NCBI GenBank assembly: GCA_025201365.1
Contig: JAIXMF010000011.1
Location: 124,001-188,000 of the forward strand
Origin: Syncephalis plumigaleata
Taxonomy: Eukaryota > Zoopagomycota > Zoopagomycetes > Zoopagales > Piptocephalidaceae
DNA: 64,000 nt
Direction of reading: 5' to 3'
Of the stretch, positions 22,945 to 34,788 are shown in pieces. A program made the position numbers and the translations under genes. Position 1 is the first letter of the stretch, and every line of letters begins with the position of its first letter. Below the pieces are notes generated by a model. The model did not search any database, had not been told where the DNA came from, and was given only the letters and a program-made list of their open reading frames with translations.

Positions 22945-23221
22945 TAAATGGTCAAGAATGGAATAGTTCATATGGAACATACTACCTACATCGTCTTCAT
23001 CTTCATCTTCATCAATCTACTATAAGTGACAACAACTGTTGGAACAGTAATACGATTTCTTTATTCGGAGTTATTACTGAAATTGAATTGGTATATCATT
23101 GTTCCAATAGAAAAATATGTTGATGTTTTCATTCCTCGCGTATATCCTCTTTACTGCTCCATTGCCCGATCGCCAAAAACTTTCAAAATAAATGACTATC
23201 CTTGGCTCATAAGCTCGTTCT

Positions 23222-24895
23222 TTATTCTTCATCTGAGACATCATTACTATCGAATGCTCCCATCAATGTTAACTGATGAGCCAGCAGTTCATTATCTAAA
23301 TTACAAATGGAGTTAGTAATGTAGTAATGACAGTGTATTCGTAATATTACCAGGATTTCGTTCATATACTTGTTGTAATACTTGAATGGCTGCATTAACA
23401 GCATCAAGTGCCTCATCGTCATCGGCGACTACATTGCTCTTTAATAAATAAATATATCCCGTCTAATACATCAATTAGTGTTTATATTAGCATACAGGTA
23501 TACACTAGTCTGTTAGATAACCTACAAGTTCATCAAGTTGATCATGATTAGAATTCGCGGATGCAAGTTGTTTGGCTTTAGCTACATGACCAAGTGCTCT
23601 AGAACACCATGACTAAATAATAGATAAATAGATCAATAGTTTGCCAGATTGACTATTACTAGTAGTAATTACCTCAATTTGTGTTGAATCTGCATGATTA
23701 TCATGCTGGCTAACCTGAGATGCATGTTGATAGAGTAGAGATGCCATTAGTCGATGAGCATCTTTATCCTCGGTAGTTTCCATCCAGATAGCAAGTCGAT
23801 TAGATGGTTCATTCTGATGGTGATGATTACTATCAAATTGACGTACGGTCCATTCAGTTAATTTGTATACAATAGCTACAAAGCAGAATATAATCAGCTT
23901 ATTCGTAGTTACAATATATATCATTGCTCTAATTACCTTGATAACACGATGCAACTGGTGTAGCTTCAATAAGTGTCTGAATGGCCGTTAATAAACGAAC
24001 CATCTCCAACATGGACACAGACTTGTTTGTTTCCTCTTCATTTGTCAGTGTGGCATTTCGTTTGATATCCGATATCACCTAGAGTAACAATAGTATTAGA
24101 CAGTCTGATTTGCTTTGTAACTATATGCATGAACTACCATATCGAATGCAGAAATGGCTTCATTAAGCTGTATCATAATTGGTTCAACATCTGTCGTATT
24201 ATTGTCGTCATCTTCATCTTCACTATCATTGTCATCCACTACGCGTGTTCTATCCAGTCGTTCCAATTCCATTCCCTATAGTAAATACAAGATTTATCAG
24301 TTGAATACTTGCACTCAGATATATATACACTACTATTACTATTAGTACTTACGATAGCAATTAGTTGAGCACGTCCCAAATGCAACCATACACTTGTGTT
24401 ATTGTATTTGGTGAGTGCCTTCAGTTTACTAATGGTTTCATGCACCTTATCAGCTAGTGATAATTGCTGAGCGAATGTTAACTGACAACTAGCATAGAGC
24501 AATTGATGATTGACTCTATCCACTGATGCTGCCTCTTCATCAGTGGATGTACTTTCACGATGATCCATAGACGAGTAGACGCGTTCCTCCTCGCGAAACG
24601 ACTCGATGGCTCGCTCGAATAGTTTACGTGCCACCGGCGTCATTACACCACTTCGATTGCTTTCCTCCAGGGCAAATTGATAGAATTGAGCGGCAGTTGG
24701 CTCATTAGCACCTGACTCGCCACCGTCCAGCTTAGTGAATACTAGTTCCACTTCACCTTCAGCACAGCCCGTACAACTAGCATCTCTACAACTGTTCAAG
24801 TGCGCTTCATCCTTCTTCTTCTTGTTCTTGGCAATATTTGTATTGACTTCGCTTAATGATCGCTTGTTTTTGGCTGACATGCTGAATGTCGACAT
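23222..24895 (-). CDS. ETT1: ETT1/NRO1-like protein
   Basis: Fungal alpha-solenoid (TPR-like) nuclear protein linked to translation termination and, as Nro1 in fission yeast, to oxygen-regulated Ofd1. Start at 24895 in MSTFSMSAKNKRSLSEV, then a Lys-rich nuclear-type patch (KNKKKKDEAH). The helical body AAQFYQFALEESNRSGVMTP, ARKLFERAIESFREEERV and LLYASCQLTFAQQLSLADKV follows. Further exons continue at about 24060-24280 (DDNDSEDEDDNNTTDVEPIM), 23640-23990 (VYKLTEWTVRQFD ... RLMASLLYQHASQV) and 23520-23610, ending at 23222 in LGAFDSNDVSDEE-like sequence. The family call rests on the overall arrangement of helices and acidic linker, so it is less sure than the exon reading. It is convergent with profilin. 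Confidence 0.55.
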
Positions 24896-24985
24896 ATTGA
24901 TATATAAATTATATTTAAAAAAAGAAAAAACAATTCACCGCATTCATTGCTTTTTTGTTCTTTTTTATTAGGAAAGATATTGCTA

Positions 24986-25477
24986 ATGACACCACGGATA
25001 CCTCGCGTTGTAAGTTCAACCACTAGATAGGAATCAGTATGGTAACAAGATGAACACAATGCCATTAGGTTCCCTGGAGTTCGTCAGAAGAGTATGACCA
25101 AGTAGCGCAATGGCTGTTCTCCGCTGATCCACAAGAACGACAGCGGGCTGTATATCGTGTATGTGATAGGGTAGATTATGTTGATAATAGTAACTTATAC
25201 TGCTCTCCTGCTAGATAAGAGCTTGGTCCAGTCGCGGTAAGGTGCCGCATGCAGTCGAGTGTACGGCCACACTAGTGGAACTAGGTCTACTGGTGGATCA
25301 ATGCAGTCTATCCAACCCGATGACATCGTCTGTATCGCCCAAGGAATTACGCCTCATGTTATCCATGGCTCTTATTCGGTAAATGAAGGCACTACCATTA
25401 CTAGCGCCGGTTATTTATGGAATGATACTTAGGTTTGTTAATGGATTTGTCGATGCTCAACAACAAGGTATATATGC
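24986..25477 (+). CDS. LAS1: LAS1 pre-rRNA endonuclease, 5' part (interrupted)
   Basis: Nuclear HEPN-type RNase that cuts ITS2 with Grc3. Exons 24986-25009, 25069-25158, 25215-25378 and 25433-25477 read MTPRIPRV, VPWSSSEEYDQVAQWLFS, IRAWSSRGKVPHAVECTATL and FVNGFVDAQQQGIYA, the start of the Las1 domain. After about residue 107 the exon is cut by the LTR retrotransposon at 25478-31238; the gene continues at 31239. In budding yeast LAS1 is essential, so a second copy, a heterozygous site or a minority allele should be considered. Confidence 0.85.
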
Positions 25478-25776
25478 TGTCACGGCCCTATCTGGTAGGG
25501 GGCACGATAGGGGCCGGACAAGGGATTCCAGAAAGTGACGTGCAACAACCTCAGTTAGCTGCAGTGGCTCACTGTTGGAATGTATAGACAAATAAAACAC
25601 TTTAACACGGTTAATACTTGTAAGACACTTGGAGCACAGTAGTGTAGAGATAAAAGATAGAATTGTTCGTCTTTATTAAAATTTGCTTTTGCGTTTGCTT
25701 TTTCTTCTCTCGACGCTGAACGTGTAGCTATCCTATTCTGGACCGCTAAGCCACGAGGTCAAGATATGGCGCCACA
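25478..25776 (-). repeat. LTR (3' LTR of the element)
   Basis: 299 bp, TGTCACGG at the left end and GGCGCCACA at the right end on the plus strand. Same sequence as 30940-31238. The end of the pol frame runs into it. Confidence 0.96.
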
Positions 25777-28700
25777 TCACTCCCTCTTCGAGTGTTGAGC
25801 GTCCCGCCAACATACTAGGTTGGTCTTCGCTAGATAATAATAAAGTGTTAGTTAATGATAATACTGAAACTGGCTCACTGGCCGTGGGGGATAATAATAA
25901 ATGTTGTGGACGAGAGTGTAAAGGAATAATTCGATCAGCGTGTGCGGGGAATGTCCTTTTTGTGTCGAGATCACATAGTCTGTAATTGACAGCTGACGTC
26001 TGCTCTACGACTCGGAAGGGTCCACGTATACGTTCCTTCATCTTCTTTAATTTAGATCCTTTCAACAGCGTTTCTTCTAACCATACCAAATCACCCTCAT
26101 TGAATGCTTCTCTTCTTCTTCCTTTGTTATAACGCGCTGATTGACGGCGTTGGGCGGCTTCGATCATGAGGCGAGCTCGTTCTCGTACATCATTCAACCG
26201 TAATTGTAAGTCCTTCACGTACTCTTCGTATTCTTCAGTTCGCTTATTGAATCGTGCTTTTGTCGTGGGCATGTTGTTAACAGCGACTTCTAATGGTTGA
26301 GTGGCTTCGCGGCCGTAGAGTAGGTTGAAGGGCGCCTGACCAGCAGACGATTGCGGTGTAGTGCGATAGGCGAACAACAGTAAAGGTAAGTACTTGTCCC
26401 AGTCGGTTTCGAAGTCGTTAGTGAACTTGGCAATCATTGAAGCTAGCGTATGATTGAAACGTTCAACGAGACCGTCAGTTTGTGGACGTCGTGCTGATGT
26501 AATTCGCTGACGAATGCCTAGGCGGCGCGCGATTCCTGCTGTGAGACCAGACGTGAAGTTGGTACCTCCGTCTGTGAGGAGTACACGGGGCATTCCATGT
26601 CGAGCGATAATGTTATTCATAAGGAACTTGACGGTAGTCTCGGCTGTAGCGTCCGGTATCGCAGCAGCTTCGATCCATCGAGTTGTGTAATCGCAACATA
26701 CGGCAACATACTTATTACCATACTCTGACTCAGTAAACGGTCCCATTAGGTCGATAGCGATAAAGTCGAACGGCTTCTCGGGTACCGGCAGAGACTGTAG
26801 CAAGCCAGAACGCTGTGTGATGCGTCGTTGCTTCTGGCATCTCACACAAGTTGCTACATAATCTCTAACGTCACTATGTAAGTTCGACCACCAGTACTTT
26901 TGTCGAATTCGTTTATATGTGCGATATCTACCGAGATGGCCGGATAATTCTTGATCATGATTATGATATAGAACAACGGGTTGGAACTGTTTCGGTACTA
27001 CGTCCAATAGTACTTCTTGATCTTCTTCCATCTTTCGGCGCATCAATCGACCGTCGACGAGGCGATAACTTCGAGCGCGTTTCTTGATCGAACGTCGTGT
27101 AGGTTCATTCATCATGATAAGATGATCGTTACCTTTCGACAAATAACCGTAGATGTCACAAGTGGCGTTCTCACTGCGTTGTGCCTGGAGCCATTCGTCT
27201 GCCGTAGGTAATAATGGTACAGCGGCCGTGGACATGATTTCGACAGCTTTATCTTCTTCGGCTTGAGCGACTAGTTCCGGCCATGGCAAGGGATCTCGCG
27301 ACAAGGCATCGGCGTTGGAGTTGGCAGTGCCTCGACGGTACTCGATAGTGGGGCAATACTCTTGTAATCGCAGCACCCACCTACCTAGTCTACCGGTTGG
27401 ATTTGGACGAGACATTAACCAGCGTAAGGCGGAGTGATCGGTAACGACAGTGAATTCACCACCGTAAATGTATGGTCGAAATTTGTCGATGGCCCACACG
27501 ATCGCTAAGCATTCACCTTCCGTGGCTGAGTAGTTGCGTTCAGCTTGGTTGAGAGCACGGCTGGCGTATGCGATAGGCTTCCATTGGTCGTTCACGAGTT
27601 GAGAAATGACGGCACCAATACCAGTAGAAGAGGCATCGGTCTCAATTCGGAAAGGCTTGGAAAGATCGGGGTAAGTGAGAACAACATCATCGGTAAGGGC
27701 TTGACGTAACTGATCGAAGGCAGCTTGTTGAGCATCGGTCCAGGTAAATGGCGTGTTCTTCTTAGTGAGACGATGTAACGGTTCAGCTTTCTCAGAGAAA
27801 TTAGGAATGAATCGTCTATAATAGGAAGCAAGACCTAAGAAGCTTTTACATCCACGGACATCTACAGGAAGAGGAAATTGATGAACAGCGGCGATTTTGT
27901 TGGGATCCGGCTTAACACCGTTGGCAGTGACCAAATGACCAAGGTAAGCAATCTCTTGATGACCGAAGTGACACTTGCTCTTCTTTAGTCGTAGGCCAGC
28001 CGTACGTAAGCGTTGAAAGACTTCTCGTAGACGTTCTAGATGTTCCTCGAACGTCCGTCCATAAACGATAATATCGTCCAGGTACACGATGCAGGTACGC
28101 CATTTCAATCCAGCCAGCACTTCGTTCATAAGACGTTGGAACGTAGCTGGTGCATTGCAAAGTCCAAAAGGCATGACTTTGAATTGATATAGACCATCGT
28201 GTGTAATAAAAGCAGTCTTTTCTCTATCTTTAACGTTCATTTTGACTTGCCAATAACCTGAAGCTAAATCTAACGTAGTAAACCAACGAGCGCCAGACAG
28301 CATGTCCAAGGCGTCATCTACTCGCGTAGTAGGATAAGAATCCTTCTTGGTTACTTCGTTAAGCCTACGGTAATCTACACAAAATCGTGCGCCTCCATCC
28401 TTCTTACCAACAAGAACAACAGGGGAAGACCAAGGGCTGAAAGAGCGTTCAATGATTCCGTTTTTGAGCATATCATTAACAGAATTGGTGATAATCTCGC
28501 GTTGACGATGAGCTACGCGATATGGCGGTGAGTTGATGGGTCTACTGTCGCCAGTATTAATGAAGTGTTGTATACTAGTAGTTGCACCAGGATTATTAGG
28601 ATTATCTGCAAATAGATCCGTAAATTCCCGTAGCAACTTGTCGAGAAGGTACTTGCGTTCCGATTCGACCAGTTCAACATGTGGAGACTGAGATACTGCC

Positions 28701-29281
28701 GCAGAAATAAGGGCTGTAGGAGTCTCTTCGTTGAGTTGGGGCTGAATAGCATCATAGCATTGTTGTAGCTTCCTGCTAAGCCGACTATTGCGAATGCGTT
28801 TCTCAGCAACGGCAACAAAGTGTATACCGTGCGAGTGGGTTGACATTTTCATAGGTAAGGAATGATTGCCGACTGTCAACGTGCCAGCAGCGCAATCTAT
28901 GGTGGCGCTAGCATCGGTTAACCAATCCATACCTAATAGGAGATCATATGGAGATGCATGAAGTATGATCGCTTCGACTTGACGTTCCACATCAGCAACT
29001 TGCACTTGTACTTGACAGTATCCGCAAGTGTGAGCGTGTCGTCCATCTGCTAGCTTAACAAACGAGTTCCGATTCGGTCCAACCTTTATGCCTAGACGTG
29101 AGCATAAGGCGCTAGAGATTACCGTTTGTTGGGCTCCTGTGTCCACTAGCATAGTTGTTGCGTGTCCGTTCACAAAACCGGCCTGTAAGAGTGCGTTAGC
29201 GGTAACAGCACCTATCACGGCATCTGGTTGTGATAAGGGATTTGCTAGAAGGGGGGTGCCAATACCCTCAATCATCGGCAC
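25733..29281 (-). CDS. pol: Retrotransposon pol (protease, RT, RNase H, integrase)
   Basis: 1182-codon frame. Visible in order: retroviral-type protease motif LVDTGAQQTVIS (about residue 45), reverse transcriptase with YLDDIIVYG (about 400), RNase H with ETDASSTGIGAVISQ (about 550), the integrase HHCC zinc region with WWSNLHSDVRDYVATCVRC (about 810), and the integrase core with IDLMGPF, TDGGTNFTSG and GLVERFNHTL (about 855-950). It follows gag directly in another frame, an arrangement the Ty3/gypsy family is known to express by frameshifting or re-initiation. Its end lies inside the 3' LTR. Confidence 0.95.
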   Translation of the reverse strand: MPMIEGIGTPLLANPLSQPDAVIGAVTANALLQAGFVNGHATTMLVDTGAQQTVISSALCSRLGIKVGPNRNSFVKLADGRHAHTCGYCQVQVQVADVERQVEAIILHASPYDLLLGMDWLTDASATIDCAAGTLTVGNHSLPMKMSTHSHGIHFVAVAEKRIRNSRLSRKLQQCYDAIQPQLNEETPTALISAAVSQSPHVELVESERKYLLDKLLREFTDLFADNPNNPGATTSIQHFINTGDSRPINSPPYRVAHRQREIITNSVNDMLKNGIIERSFSPWSSPVVLVGKKDGGARFCVDYRRLNEVTKKDSYPTTRVDDALDMLSGARWFTTLDLASGYWQVKMNVKDREKTAFITHDGLYQFKVMPFGLCNAPATFQRLMNEVLAGLKWRTCIVYLDDIIVYGRTFEEHLERLREVFQRLRTAGLRLKKSKCHFGHQEIAYLGHLVTANGVKPDPNKIAAVHQFPLPVDVRGCKSFLGLASYYRRFIPNFSEKAEPLHRLTKKNTPFTWTDAQQAAFDQLRQALTDDVVLTYPDLSKPFRIETDASSTGIGAVISQLVNDQWKPIAYASRALNQAERNYSATEGECLAIVWAIDKFRPYIYGGEFTVVTDHSALRWLMSRPNPTGRLGRWVLRLQEYCPTIEYRRGTANSNADALSRDPLPWPELVAQAEEDKAVEIMSTAAVPLLPTADEWLQAQRSENATCDIYGYLSKGNDHLIMMNEPTRRSIKKRARSYRLVDGRLMRRKMEEDQEVLLDVVPKQFQPVVLYHNHDQELSGHLGRYRTYKRIRQKYWWSNLHSDVRDYVATCVRCQKQRRITQRSGLLQSLPVPEKPFDFIAIDLMGPFTESEYGNKYVAVCCDYTTRWIEAAAIPDATAETTVKFLMNNIIARHGMPRVLLTDGGTNFTSGLTAGIARRLGIRQRITSARRPQTDGLVERFNHTLASMIAKFTNDFETDWDKYLPLLLFAYRTTPQSSAGQAPFNLLYGREATQPLEVAVNNMPTTKARFNKRTEEYEEYVKDLQLRLNDVRERARLMIEAAQRRQSARYNKGRRREAFNEGDLVWLEETLLKGSKLKKMKERIRGPFRVVEQTSAVNYRLCDLDTKRTFPAHADRIIPLHSRPQHLLLSPTASEPVSVLSLTNTLLLSSEDQPSMLAGRSTLEEGVMWRHILTSWLSGPE

Positions 29282-29286
29282 CCGGT

Positions 29287-30723
29287 TTAGTTTTCCGACG
29301 GCTGAGCAGCCTCAGGCAATTTGCCAGTGACTGACTCACGAGCCGCAGATAACTTAGGACACTTATAGGCGGCGTGTCCTGGATCGTCACAGAGAGCACA
29401 AGGATGGCGCGGCGCAGAAGGTGGCTTCTCCTTGCGTCGTGGACGTTGTCGTCGGTCGTCATATTGCTTCTGTGTCGATCGGGTGTTAGAAGGGATAGAA
29501 TCATCTTCTTGTACGGCAGCTACGAACTTTGGTTTAACAGGCGTTGATGACTGGGTAAGTAGTTTGTCGATACTCTTTCCGCGTGATCGTAATTCCTCGA
29601 GTGATGAAATCAGATATAATTTGAGTAGATCACGAGTAGATTCATCGGCGTTGACCTTGAAGTAGTACCAAATCGTTTCGTCGCTGACTTTGGCGCGTAT
29701 TCCGTTCATCTCGATGCGATCGGCATAGTCGAGGAGAGATTCCTTCGGACGCTTGCGAGTAGAATGGAACGTAGCTAACACTCCTTCTTTAGGATCTTCT
29801 TGATACCAATGACCTCGTATACTAGTTACAAGTTCATCATAGAGACCAGGTTTAAACGAAGCTAACTGTTTCGTAGCGCGAGCACACCATACCTTTTCAT
29901 GCTGTCGTAAACCATATATTAATGCACAGCATTGATCCTTTTCGGACCATGGAGACATATCTGCGACAAGGGTGAATTCGTCTAACCATTCCAAAGGGTC
30001 ATCCTTCTCGTTTAGTATGGGTATCTCCATCTTTGGTGCGTAGGAATGACGATACGACGGTGGTAATATAGGGAGTTCAACATCGTCATGATCTGATTCA
30101 TCATCTGGCGTCATCACGCTTTCACGACGAACAGGGCGACGAATCTGGATAGTTGGAGATGGTGTGTGATCGTTCTGCGAAGGTAAGCGATATGGAACAT
30201 GAGCAGTACCAGGTGTTTCGACGATAGGTTGTGAGGGCGGATCAGGGCGAGTTATGCCAAGCGTAATGATCATTTGCTCAGCTAACGCTACAGCCTGTGT
30301 CTGCGTCAACCTGTGTTGTTGGTTGACTACGTAATCCATAAACATAGCAACTGCATTTGGAGACTGGTCATCCTGTGTACTAATAGCTTGTTGTACAGCA
30401 GCGAACGGATTATTCGGATCAGTAGGAAGTGTGACGTCTTCGGCGGTTGGCGTAGGGACGGTCTCGACGGCCTGTTCCGGAGGAATAGTAGTGGGAGCGG
30501 TCCTAACAGCCTGTGGGTGGAGAACAGTAGTGGCAACGGCTTGAGATACCGCTGCGGTAGGCTGAGGATCGGTCGTCACTGGAGGGTCGCCTTCGACTGG
30601 GGAAGTCGGCACAGGCGCCTCAGGTTCTTCCTCGGCGGGAACAGCCGGAGCGTTGGATGGGCCTGCAGCTTCGTCCTCGCGCTGGGCCGACGCACGTGTA
30701 TATATGGGTGTCATTATGTGCAA
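29287..30723 (-). CDS. gag: Retrotransposon gag with CCHC zinc knuckle
   Basis: 478-codon frame. The N-terminal 200 residues are Pro/Ala/Thr-rich. A capsid-like helical middle follows (LPILPPSYRHSYAPKMEIPI, then LDEFTLVADMSPWSEKDQCC), and a C-terminal CCHC knuckle, CALCDDPGHAAYKC. A basic stretch (QRPRRKEKPPS) precedes the knuckle, fitting nucleic-acid binding in the particle. Confidence 0.93.
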   Translation of the reverse strand: MHIMTPIYTRASAQREDEAAGPSNAPAVPAEEEPEAPVPTSPVEGDPPVTTDPQPTAAVSQAVATTVLHPQAVRTAPTTIPPEQAVETVPTPTAEDVTLPTDPNNPFAAVQQAISTQDDQSPNAVAMFMDYVVNQQHRLTQTQAVALAEQMIITLGITRPDPPSQPIVETPGTAHVPYRLPSQNDHTPSPTIQIRRPVRRESVMTPDDESDHDDVELPILPPSYRHSYAPKMEIPILNEKDDPLEWLDEFTLVADMSPWSEKDQCCALIYGLRQHEKVWCARATKQLASFKPGLYDELVTSIRGHWYQEDPKEGVLATFHSTRKRPKESLLDYADRIEMNGIRAKVSDETIWYYFKVNADESTRDLLKLYLISSLEELRSRGKSIDKLLTQSSTPVKPKFVAAVQEDDSIPSNTRSTQKQYDDRRQRPRRKEKPPSAPRHPCALCDDPGHAAYKCPKLSAARESVTGKLPEAAQPSEN

Positions 30724-30919
30724 TGATCGTAAGATAAGGTGAAATAAATAAGAAATAATAGAACGTAAGGGAAATGGGAGTAATAACGTAGAATGTAAAG
30801 ATCGTTAACGTAATATGTGATAGGAAAGGTAGAGAGCGGGATTCGTGTCCTACAAGATTAGTGAAATGTGGTTGGGCACCGAACGCGCTTGCTACTAGAA
30901 GGTAAGTTTTCGCTTCACG

Positions 30920-30937
30920 CGCCCGGGTTCTCCACCA
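30920..30937 (-). other. Primer-binding site for tRNA-Ala(AGC)
   Basis: Two bases inside the 5' LTR, the minus strand reads TGGTGGAGAACCCGGGCG. This is the exact complement of the last 15 bases of the tRNA-Ala gene at 39442-39514 plus the added CCA. The first base beyond the 18 differs, so the match stops at the length typical for such sites. Confidence 0.9.
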
Positions 30938-30939
30938 GT

Positions 30940-31238
30940 TGTCACGGCCCTATCTGGTAGGGGGCACGATAGGGGCCGGACAAGGGATTCCAGAAAGTGA
31001 CGTGCAACAACCTCAGTTAGCTGCAGTGGCTCACTGTTGGAATGTATAGACAAATAAAACACTTTAACACGGTTAATACTTGTAAGACACTTGGAGCACA
31101 GTAGTGTAGAGATAAAAGATAGAATTGTTCGTCTTTATTAAAATTTGCTTTTGCGTTTGCTTTTTCTTCTCTCGACGCTGAACGTGTAGCTATCCTATTC
31201 TGGACCGCTAAGCCACGAGGTCAAGATATGGCGCCACA
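30940..31238 (-). repeat. LTR (5' LTR of the element)
   Basis: 299 bp, identical to 25478-25776 by eye. Followed by the target duplication TATGC. Confidence 0.96.
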
Positions 31239-32884
31239 TATGCATTATCAGTGGCAACGTTAGCGGATCAATTAGGCATGCCATCATGGTTTGTCGAATT
31301 ACGACATGCAGGCACACACGAACAATTACCTAGCTTGTCTATTTTACGTACAACATGTGGTCAGGTAGACTAGCAATACTAGATGATTAACATAGAATTA
31401 CACTGACATGTATTATTGCTATGATGACTAACTAGGCATTACACTGGCTATACAATAGTTATTGGTCAGTGCAACGTAGTAATCTGCAAGAGACGATGAA
31501 TGAACTACGACCATTATTGCTTGAATATAAGACTTACCGGAAGAAAAGTCTTAAAGGTAATTGAGACACACGCATTCTATCTATCAACACTTACACCTTC
31601 TCTCTGCGTTAATAGCAAACAAGGTCTCGAAGCAGAGATTTGGAGTTAAAGTGGATCGTCTATTACAATCAATTGTAGGACACATTGATATGAATACATT
31701 TGAGGATACATTGATTCCAATCCTACTAGAACCTGGATGTCTAGTGCCTATGGGTAAAACGTAAGCATATACACATATAGAGGTATTATGAGTATATATA
31801 TGACTAAGCAATGATGTTAGGAAAAGAGCAACACTACCAGAAGTGCAATTGACAGAGGAGATATGTCAGATATGGACCATGGCATTAGGACATTTCAATC
31901 ATATTTGGTATAATGCCAATTTCCTTGAAGTACTTACACAAGCAATGTTGTATCAATTATACGATACAGGTAAGTGAATGCTCATTGTAGTAATAATGCA
32001 AATGCTAATCAGTGTTATTATAATGATCTATTATAGCTGATAATGCAGCCATTTCATCTACAGTAAGGCATACTATTACTGTAACAATTATATATGAATC
32101 TAATATCATTATTATTTAGACGGCAGATCCATCAAAACCAAAGAGTGTCAGCTATACGTGGACACTTGGTAATTGTGCTCAACTAATATGACACACATCA
32201 ATGTACTAATTCAATGCAATATTAGTGGCATGGATCAAGCTATTCATTGAGCAGTATTATTGTAATGAAGAAACATATAGCTCATTGACTCTACAGAACT
32301 TGGATGATCTATTAGAATATTGTTTACGCCATCCTAATCAATAGTAAGTCATTACTAATCCTTATTATTTTATTAATCCGTTAATATACTTTATAGCACA
32401 CTTCATATCCTACAATTTATGACTAAATGGGATGACTATTTGGCAACTACAATGACACCATTACTCGGTTACATCAAGAAATCGGTAGAACCCGTCAAGG
32501 TGAGTAATACTGATATGTGACATGCTTATCACTATACTTAATGTCTTGTTAGATTACTTCAGGTACCTTAACCACCCTATCAGATGAGGAAATGTCGGAT
32601 GAACTACGTAAGCTACGTGGACTATTAAAGAATAGTTCCGATGAAGTAAGTGAACATTATTTACAATGCAATGAGTACACCAATATCCTCAACTCATTAT
32701 TGCACTATCATAGTCATTCCCTTCGTTGTCCGATCCAACTACACAGATTACAACGGATAGAACGACATTGGCATCAGATTCGCCTTGGACATTACAAGAG
32801 GACTGGACATCCTGTCCCATTGGATCTCTACCGAATCAGAATCGTCTTATTGATTTATCACTCTCGACAATGATGGAATCATAA
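31239..32884 (+). CDS. LAS1: LAS1, 3' part after the retrotransposon
   Basis: Coding sequence resumes right after the target duplication: ALSVATLADQLGMPSWFVEL and then RHAGTHEQLPSLSILR, which carries the HEPN catalytic R-x4-H motif (RHAGTH). Further exons give ALHWLYNSYWSVQRNNLQET, DRLLQSIVGHIDMNTFEDTL with ILLEPGCLVP, QIWTMALGHFNHIWYNANFL, LHILQFMTKWDDYLATTMTP and the C-terminal Las1 signature DWTSCPIGSLP (about 32799-32831), which recruits Grc3 in other fungi. It ends TAA at 32884. Apart from the insertion I see no break in the gene. Introns are short (about 50-80 nt). Confidence 0.88.
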
Positions 32885-32955
32885 TTTATTACTATTATAC
32901 TTAATAAAAAAGATAGAATGATACTATATACTTTGTCTATGTATCTTTATGTATC

Positions 32956-33865
<910 letters not shown>

Positions 33866-34183
33866 GATATATCTATATTAACCTAAAGGAAAAAAAGATA
33901 ATGAAAATAAATAGCTAGCATGGATGTCGTTTCCTTATCCCATTGGACAAAGGATGTAAAATCAACACGATTCACAAGTCGTATTTATTATTCCAAGTTT
34001 ATCCCTATAATACAGTAATTTATGGTAAGCCCCTCACTCTCACTCTCTCATTCTCTCAGTCTAGCTTTAGCTCTTCCTCGTTCTTATTCTCTTGACTGAA
34101 TACAGATTATTATTAGTAGTATTATAGTTGTAGCTACTCTTTTAGTCAACAACTATTGATTATCGTATATACAAACATATACC
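33866..34183. promoter_or_regulatory. Shared promoter region of TAD2 and GOT1
   Basis: Divergent start region with CTCTCACTCTCTCATTCTCTC pyrimidine repeats (about 34033-34060) on the GOT1 side. No gene seen. Confidence 0.35.
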
Positions 34184-34788
34184 ATGTGGAACGTTTCCGA
34201 GACACAAAGTAAGCATCGCGTTTGATAGGGATAATCTCGTTGTAGATGGTCATTGTCTACCTATATACATACATATATACGTATAATTATTGACGAATGT
34301 AATAGAGATTGGCGCTGCTGTTGCGGCATTTGGTGGTGTACTCATTTTCCTTGGTGTGCTGCTCTTCTTTGATGCCGGTCTTATCGCTATTGGCAATGTA
34401 AGTGACTAGCCACTAACTAGATATTAATCCACTATATAATACTAATACTAATGATCTATATACGCGTGTATACATATATATATGATAGATTCTATTGATT
34501 GGTGGTGGTGTTGCTTTCAACGGCATCAGCAATACAGGTCAATTCTTCGCTCAGCGTCGTCGTATTCCTGGTGCCATCTGTTTCTTTATCGGTGTGATTA
34601 TCGTGTTCTTCAAATGGCCCATTATCGGCCTGCTAGTAGAAGTGTTTGGCTTCATTAATCTATTCGCCGATTTCTTCCCGTATCTCATTGGCCTGATGCG
34701 TCGTTTGCCCATTATTGGCACGGTGCTCAATATGCCTGGATTGCGAACGCTGGTCGATCGCTTTAGCAGTACAACATCACCAGTATAA
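34184..34788 (+). CDS. GOT1: Golgi vesicle transport protein Got1
   Basis: Four-helix membrane protein that aids COPII vesicle formation and fusion with the Golgi. Exons 34184-34208, 34306-34397 and 34489-34788, 138 residues, the family's usual length. Helices are visible at AAVAAFGGVLIFLGVLLFFD, GLIAIGNILLIGGGVAF, PGAICFFIGVIIVFFKWPII and VEVFGFINLFADFFPYLIGL, with the typical QFFAQRRRIPG loop between helices 2 and 3. First exon only 25 nt. Confidence 0.93.

Larger units (their letters stand above)
25478..31238 (-). mobile_element. Ty3/gypsy LTR retrotransposon, apparently whole
   Basis: A 5761-bp element on the minus strand with two 299-bp LTRs (25478-25776 and 30940-31238) that I read as identical, each TG...CA. 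It is flanked by the 5-bp duplication TATGC at 25473-25477 and 31239-31243. Next to the 5' LTR lies a primer-binding site (30920-30937), and next to the 3' LTR a purine-rich tract (about 25777-25790 on the minus strand). It carries gag and a pol ordered protease, reverse transcriptase, RNase H, integrase, which is Ty3/gypsy order. It looks whole: two long open frames, no visible breaks. Identical LTRs imply a very recent insertion. No chromodomain or envelope was seen. Confidence 0.97.

Noticed and set aside
22945-23221. Frames around 22914-23316 after profilin
   Set aside because: They overlap the profilin 3' region and the ETT1-like C-terminus on the other strand and show no own signal.
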